Shown: piece after piece, positions 58,984-64,000 of the stretch | Position numbering within the stretch: position 1 is the first letter of the stretch | Layout of the letters: each line of letters starts with the position of its first letter | DNA from: Salinispora vitiensis | GTDB lineage: Bacteria > Actinomycetota > Actinomycetes > Mycobacteriales > Micromonosporaceae | Reading direction: 5' to 3' | Assembly: GCF_000378825.1 (NCBI RefSeq) | Contig: NZ_KB900388.1 | Span: forward strand, 543,578-607,577 | DNA length: 64,000 bases | Notes under the pieces: model-generated | Database searches by the model: none | What the model saw: only the letters and a program-made list of their open reading frames with translations | What the model was told of the DNA's origin: nothing | Made by a program: the position numbers and the translations under genes

Positions 58984-61900
58984 TCAATGCCGGCGGACGG
59001 CGTCCGCCGTGCCCAGTGCTTCCACGCAGGCGCTGACGACGGTGGGACAGCGGTCGGTGGTGAGCATGGTGGCGTGGATCCCCGGCAGGTGGATGGTCCG
59101 CGGCGCCCCGGACCGGCCCAGCAGCTTCCGCCACCCGGCCGCGTACGGGTCGTAGGCGGTGTGCGAGGTACCGGAGGGGCGTTCGGGCGCCGCGTCGGTG
59201 CATTCAGCCGAGACCACGAACTGGGTACGCACCGTCGACTCGTCCGGCAGCGGGAGTGGACGGTACTCGGCGAAAGCCGCCAGCATCTGGCCGCAGGCGC
59301 GCATCGGCAGGGCGTCGCCGAGGCTGACCTCGCCGGGCGAGTACCCGGCGTCTTCCAGCAGTCGGGTCAGTTCGGCCCGCAGCCGGTCGCCTTCCGGATC
59401 GTCGGCGGGCAGCCGGAGGATCCGCTCCGCGAGGTCCGCGCCGCGCAGGTAGCTGTCCCGGGCCGGCCGGTGCAGGTCGATGGTCCGGGCCACCTCGGGC
59501 AGGGTTGGCTCGAGCAGGATCAGCTGGACCGGCTCGCCGAGCCGGTCCAGCTGCCGCGCCATCTCGAAGGCGATGGTGCCGCCGAGGGACCAGCCGACCA
59601 CGACGTACGGGCCCTCGGGCTGCACCAGTCGCAGGTCGGCCAGATACCCGGCGGCCATGTCCTCGATGGTCTCCGCGGGCGCCTCCCGACCGTCCATACC
59701 GAGCGGCTGGAACGCGTGCACCGGGTGCGCCGTCGGCAGGGCGCGCGCCAGGGGCAGGTACCAGGCGACGCCGCCGCCGCTCGGGTGCACGCAGAACACC
59801 GGACGCCCGTCGCCCCCGGCACGCAGGGTCACCACCGTCCGCGTCGTGCCGGTGTGCCCGGCGCCGAAGACGGTGTCCAGCACCGGGGCGTCCGCGTCGG
59901 CGCGGCTCCGCTCGATCGCGCGCATGGCCTGCCCCCGGACGGTCGGTTGCTCGAAGACGTCCTTGGGCGAGATCTCCACCCCCGCCCGGCGGCAGGCACC
60001 GGAGAGCTGGATGACGGAGATCGACGTACCGCCGAGGTCGAAGAAGTTGTCCTCGATCCCGACCCGGTCGGTGCCCAGGACCGTGGACCACAACTCGGCC
60101 AGCAGCTGCTCGCCGGGGGTGCGTGGGGCCTGGTACCGGTCCTCGACTTCCGGTCGTTCGGATGTCGGGCCGGGCAGGGCCCGGTGGTTGACCTTGCCGT
60201 GCGGCGTGAGGGGGAAGGCGTCGAGCGCGACCCACTGGCTCGGCACCATGAACTCCGGCAGTTGCTCCGCGCAGAACCGGCGCAGCGCCGACACGGTGAC
60301 CGGCGGGTGGTCCTCGGCCGGGATGAACCAGCCGACCAGCTGCTCGTCGCGGACCAGCACCACCGCGTTCTCCACCCCGGGGTTTTCGGCCATCCGGGCC
60401 TCGATCTCACCCAGCTCGACGCGGTAGCCGCGCAGCTTGACCTGGTTGTCGACCCGTCCGACGAAGTCGAGGAGCCCGTCGCCGCGCCACCGCACCAGGT
60501 CCCCGGTGCGGTACATCCGCGCCCCCGGCTCGCCGGCCGGATCGGGCAGGAACCGCTCGGCGGTGAGGGCGGGCCGGCCGAGGTAGCCGCGGGCGATGCC
60601 GTCGCCGCCGATGAACAGCTCCCCGACAGCCCCGACCGGAACCGCCTCGAGCCAGGCGTCGAGAACCTGGAGCCGGGTCTCACCGAGCGGGCGGCCGAGC
60701 GGCAGTGGGCTGTCCATGGCCAGCTCCCCGGCATCGCGCACCGGGTGCACCACGCGTCCGATCACCGTCTCGGTCGGCCCGTAGTGATTGATGACCTCGG
60801 CGTCCGGGCGGAGTTCCAGCAGCTGCTGCACCAGAGCCGGGTCCAGCGTCTCGCCGCCGACGACCCAGCCGCGCGCCGCCGGTGGGAGCTGCTGGCTGCT
60901 CCAGTGCCCGACCAGGTGGCGCAGATGCGACGGGGTTAGCCGGATGTAGTCGTACGCCAGGGGCCCGGACAGTTCCTCAGCCAGCTCGGCCAGGGTCGCA
61001 TCGGCGGGCATCAGGGTGACGCCGCGACCGGACACCAGCGGCTCGAAGAGGGCCGACATGGTCAGGTCGAAGCCGACCGACGAGTGCGCCAGGGTGCCGC
61101 GCCGTCCGGCAGTCGGATAGTTTGCGGCCGCCCAGTAGAGGTAGCGCACCAGCCCGATGTGCTCCACCGCGACGCCTTTCGGCTGCCCGGTCGACCCGGA
61201 CGTGAAAATGGAGTAGGCCAGGCTGCGGGGGTCGACGGTCACCTCGGGGCGGTGGTCCGGCATCGTGGTGAGCCGGTCGGCCACCCGGTCCAGCGCCACC
61301 ACCGGCACGCCGCCGAAGACCGCTGGCCCCGGTAGGGACCCGCCCTGCCCGGTCCGGGTCAGGACCAGCGCGGGTGTCACCGTGCCGGCGATCCGGGTCA
61401 GCCGGGCCGTCGGGTAGCCCGGGTCCACCGGGATGAAGTAGCCCCCTGCCTTGAGCACGGCGAGCATCGCGACCACGAGCTCCGGGCTGCGTTCCAGCAG
61501 GAGCAGCACCGGTGTCTCCGGGCCGACCGGCGGTGCCCCCAGCGCCCCGGCGCGCAGGGCGTGGGCCAGGCGGTTCGCCTGGGCGTCGAGGCCGGCGAAG
61601 GTGAGGCTGCTGGCGCCGGTACGCAGCGCGGTCCGCCCCGGGGTCCGGTCGGCCTGCGCCTCGACGAGCTGGTGCACCGTACGGTCATCGCCGACGTGCT
61701 GCTCGGAGAGCCCCCACCGGGACGTGCGTACCGTGTCGCTCTCGGACGTGATGGCCAGGCGGGTGACCGCGATGTCCGGGGTACGGACGGCTGCGGCGAG
61801 CAGATTGGTCAGCGATGTCACGAGCCGTTCGGCGGTGCCGGGCAGATAGAGGTCATCGGCGTACTCGAGGACACCCTCCAGCGCCGAGCCGTCGTCCACC

Positions 61901-64000
61901 ACGGTCAGGACGAGGTCGAATTTGCAGGTCGTGACCGGTACGGGTACGGGTTCGAGGTCCACCTCGCCGGCGCTCCGGCCGGCCGGCTCCTGACTGCTGA
62001 AGCTGTACATGATCCGGAACAGCGGCCCGCTGCCGGCACCGCGGTCGGCAACCAGATCCGCGAACGGGAGCTCCTGGTGGGCCAGGGCGCCCGCGGTCCG
62101 GGCGTGGGTGCGGCGCAGCAGTTCGTCAAACGTCGGTGTGCCGGACAGGTCACCCCGCAGGACCACCGTGTTGACCAGGCAGCCGACCAGGTTGTCCAGC
62201 CGCGGGTCGCCGCGCCCGGACACGGTGCCGCCGATCACGACGTCGTCGCCGCCGGTGATCCGGTACAACAGGGTCTGCAGCGCCGAGAGCACCACGGTGG
62301 AGACCGTGGTCCCGCACCGGCGGGCCAGCTCGCGGATGCCCTGGATCTGCCGCGGCGCCAGCGCGAACTCCACCGCGCCGCCACCGCCGCCCGGCGTGGT
62401 CGGGCGCGGGAGGTCGCCGGCCACCTCGGTGGCGACGGCGCCGGTCAGCTCGGTGCGCCAGAAGTCCCGCTCCGCCGCGTACCGCCCGCGCTGCGCCGAC
62501 CGGCGCTGCCAGACCGCGTGGTCGGCCTGCGTTAGGGCCGGCTCGGCGAGCTCGGGCTCACGGTGCCCGGTGCCGGCCGCGTACAGCTCGGTGAGGTCGC
62601 GCTGGATCAGGTCCATCGACCAGGCGTCAACCGCCACGTGGTGGGCGGTCAGCAGCAGGACGTGCTCCCGCTCGTCGAGGCGCCACAGCACGGCGCGCAG
62701 CGGGTGCTCGGTCGCGAGGGCGAAACCGAGGGTGGCTTCGGCCAGCAGGAGCTGCCCGAGGTCCGTGCCCGGTGCGGCATCGCGCTCGTCGAGCGTCGCG
62801 CCGCACCCGGCGGGGTCCGCGACCTGAACCGGCATCCCGTCCGGGCCGGGGTGGATCCGGGTGCGCAGCATCTCGTGCCGGTCGACCACCCGGTTCAGCG
62901 CGCGGCGCAGCGCCCCGCGGTCCAGCGGGCCGATCAGCCGCAGCGCCAGCGGCACGTTGTAGACGCTGTCGCCGGCGGTCACCTGATCCGCCAGCCAGAT
63001 CGACTCCTGCATCGGCGACAGTGGCAGCGGCTCATCCCGGGGCACCGGGGTCAGGTCGACGGCGGCGTCACCGGTGGACGCCTCGACGGCGAGTTCCGCG
63101 GCGACGGCGGCGACGGTCGGGGCCGCCAGCAGTTGCCGCAGGGAGAGGCCGGCGCCGAACTCGTCGCGGATCCGGGCGAGGAGTCGGAAGGCGAGCAGCG
63201 AGTGGCCGCCGAGTGCGAAGAAATCGTCGCTGACCGCCACCTTCGGCAGGCCGAGCACCTCGGCGAAAGCGGTGCAGAGGAAGCGCTCCTGGTTGTTACG
63301 CGGCGGGCGGGCGGCGCCGCGGGTGCCGTAGTCCGGCGCGGGCAGCGCGGCGCGGTCGAGCTTGCCGTTCGGTGTCGTGGGGAGGTCCGGCACCGGCACG
63401 ATCGCCGCCGGGACCATGTAGTCGGGCAGTGTCCGGGAAAGCTCGGCGCGCAGCGCGTCGGGGTCGACCGGGCCGTCCGGGATCACGTACGCCACCAGCC
63501 GCAGGTCACCGGGCCGGTCCTCGCGGACGACCGCTGCGGCCCGGCGCACCGGACCGGCCTCGATCAGCGTCGTCTCGATCTCTCCGAGCTCGATGCGGAA
63601 GCCGCGGAGCTTGACCTGGTGGTCGCTGCGGCCCAGGTACTCCAGGTCGCCCGCGGCGGACCAGCGGACCTGGTCGCCGGTGCGGTACATCCGGGTGCCG
63701 GGCGGGCCGAACGGGTCGGGCAGGAACCTCTCGGCCGTCAGACCGGGCCGGTTCCAGTACCCGCGGGCCAGCCCTTCTCCGGCGATGTGGAGTTCACCGG
63801 GGACCCCGATCGGGGCGGGACGCAGGTTCGCGTCGAGGACGTACACCTGGGTGTTGTCGATGGGCACGCCGACGGATCCGCGGCGGGCGCTGCCCTCGCT
63901 GGCCGGGCCGGTGGTAGACCAGATGGTGGTCTCCGTCGGTCCGTACATGTTGGTGACATCGGCGCCGGCGTCGCGTAGCCGGCGGGCCAGTTCGGCGGGG
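58984..64000 (-). CDS. nonribosomal peptide synthetase, partial (A-PCP-C-A-PCP-TE)
   Basis: The frame continues beyond the right edge; 1671 residues are visible. First comes the end of an A domain ([42 protein letters not shown]), then PCP1 [16 protein letters not shown] condensation domain ([33 protein letters not shown] with HHxxxD near 62640) follows. The second A domain has [31 protein letters not shown] and [12 protein letters not shown], then PCP2 [16 protein letters not shown] terminal thioesterase ([37 protein letters not shown] with G-x-S-x-G) ends it. The second A pocket reads D-L-S-R-V-G-H-I-G, two conservative changes from the Asp code (D-L-T-K-V-G-H-I-G). The TE releases the final peptide, so this is the last module. 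Confidence 0.93.
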   Translation of the reverse strand, partial: PAELARRLRDAGADVTNMYGPTETTIWSTTGPASEGSARRGSVGVPIDNTQVYVLDANLRPAPIGVPGELHIAGEGLARGYWNRPGLTAERFLPDPFGPPGTRMYRTGDQVRWSAAGDLEYLGRSDHQVKLRGFRIELGEIETTLIEAGPVRRAAAVVREDRPGDLRLVAYVIPDGPVDPDALRAELSRTLPDYMVPAAIVPVPDLPTTPNGKLDRAALPAPDYGTRGAARPPRNNQERFLCTAFAEVLGLPKVAVSDDFFALGGHSLLAFRLLARIRDEFGAGLSLRQLLAAPTVAAVAAELAVEASTGDAAVDLTPVPRDEPLPLSPMQESIWLADQVTAGDSVYNVPLALRLIGPLDRGALRRALNRVVDRHEMLRTRIHPGPDGMPVQVADPAGCGATLDERDAAPGTDLGQLLLAEATLGFALATEHPLRAVLWRLDEREHVLLLTAHHVAVDAWSMDLIQRDLTELYAAGTGHREPELAEPALTQADHAVWQRRSAQRGRYAAERDFWRTELTGAVATEVAGDLPRPTTPGGGGGAVEFALAPRQIQGIRELARRCGTTVSTVVLSALQTLLYRITGGDDVVIGGTVSGRGDPRLDNLVGCLVNTVVLRGDLSGTPTFDELLRRTHARTAGALAHQELPFADLVADRGAGSGPLFRIMYSFSSQEPAGRSAGEVDLEPVPVPVTTCKFDLVLTVVDDGSALEGVLEYADDLYLPGTAERLVTSLTNLLAAAVRTPDIAVTRLAITSESDTVRTSRWGLSEQHVGDDRTVHQLVEAQADRTPGRTALRTGASSLTFAGLDAQANRLAHALRAGALGAPPVGPETPVLLLLERSPELVVAMLAVLKAGGYFIPVDPGYPTARLTRIAGTVTPALVLTRTGQGGSLPGPAVFGGVPVVALDRVADRLTTMPDHRPEVTVDPRSLAYSIFTSGSTGQPKGVAVEHIGLVRYLYWAAANYPTAGRRGTLAHSSVGFDLTMSALFEPLVSGRGVTLMPADATLAELAEELSGPLAYDYIRLTPSHLRHLVGHWSSQQLPPAARGWVVGGETLDPALVQQLLELRPDAEVINHYGPTETVIGRVVHPVRDAGELAMDSPLPLGRPLGETRLQVLDAWLEAVPVGAVGELFIGGDGIARGYLGRPALTAERFLPDPAGEPGARMYRTGDLVRWRGDGLLDFVGRVDNQVKLRGYRVELGEIEARMAENPGVENAVVLVRDEQLVGWFIPAEDHPPVTVSALRRFCAEQLPEFMVPSQWVALDAFPLTPHGKVNHRALPGPTSERPEVEDRYQAPRTPGEQLLAELWSTVLGTDRVGIEDNFFDLGGTSISVIQLSGACRRAGVEISPKDVFEQPTVRGQAMRAIERSRADADAPVLDTVFGAGHTGTTRTVVTLRAGGDGRPVFCVHPSGGGVAWYLPLARALPTAHPVHAFQPLGMDGREAPAETIEDMAAGYLADLRLVQPEGPYVVVGWSLGGTIAFEMARQLDRLGEPVQLILLEPTLPEVARTIDLHRPARDSYLRGADLAERILRLPADDPEGDRLRAELTRLLEDAGYSPGEVSLGDALPMRACGQMLAAFAEYRPLPLPDESTVRTQFVVSAECTDAAPERPSGTSHTAYDPYAAGWRKLLGRSGAPRTIHLPGIHATMLTTDRCPTVVSACVEALGTADAVRRH

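Noticed and set aside
62563..63978. Long rightward frame across the NRPS
   Set aside because: It is the shadow of the NRPS on the opposite strand, rich in Arg, Gln and Gly, with no family motifs.

Overview
The window is high-GC, actinomycete-type DNA. GC-biased third positions, GTG starts, AGGAGG-type ribosome binding sites, AICE-type genes (small GntR, DUF2637), an actinobacterial type I-E CRISPR repeat and an NRPS-MbtH-glutamate mutase cluster all point to Micromonosporaceae (Micromonospora, Salinispora or Actinoplanes relatives). Genus is an inference.

Region 1 (1-16.5 kb) is a graveyard of integrated elements. Three copies of a 43-bp tRNA-Pro(GGG)-like 3' end (1297, 11198, 11855) each carry their own terminator. 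Two decayed tyrosine integrases lie next to copies 1 and 3, and a third truncated integrase lies between. Around them are fragments of IS1380, IS481, a cyclophilin and a glycosyltransferase, a deletion-derived IS1182 element, a one-spacer orphan type I-E CRISPR, a GntR regulator, a PD-(D/E)XK-like protein, two MFS exporters (one with an ArsR-type regulator), a decayed AfsR-like regulator and an IS256 element. At 14844-14971 lies a tRNA-shaped RNA gene whose anticodon loop is replaced by a structured arm.

Region 2 (16.5-38 kb) is a defence island with two divergent operons around a perfect 20-bp palindrome at 27701. Leftward: an HTH protein with a degenerate DNA-methylase core, a complete type I restriction-modification set (hsdM, hsdS, hsdR), a possible small gene, a small membrane protein, a second HTH-DNA methylase and a half-length HsdS. 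Rightward: a zinc-hook SMC-like ATPase, two small proteins, a DUF4011/SF1 helicase/Vsr-like nuclease, a HEPN-like protein and a coiled-coil protein.

Region 3 (38-51 kb) has two AICE-type genes, then a 719-residue protein with a TerD-like C-terminus (MXAN_6230/SCO0854-like). Three bases after its stop lies a 106-nt RNA that folds as a circularly permuted tRNA closed by a GCAA tetraloop, resembling bacterial Y RNAs. It shares a 10-bp helix with two compensatory pair changes, an identical CUCU/YCA internal loop and a UCCUUCUC linker with the tRNA-shaped RNA at 14844. The two are in effect circular permutants of one another. I regard this pair as the most novel signal in the window. The region continues with a PEP-mutase-like enzyme, a P450, a membrane nSTAND-WD40 protein, a NIPSNAP protein and an intact IS256-family element with an 8-bp target duplication.

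Region 4 (51-64 kb, all leftward) is the end of a nonribosomal peptide cluster: a large NRPS running off the right edge (A-PCP-C-A-PCP-TE), MbtH, a stand-alone A-PCP protein, both subunits of a B12-dependent glutamate (methylaspartate) mutase, and an ABC ATPase plus FtsX-type permease. The complete NRPS A domain reads D-L-S-R-V-G-H-I-G, close to the Asp code, which fits 3-methylaspartate supplied by the mutase.
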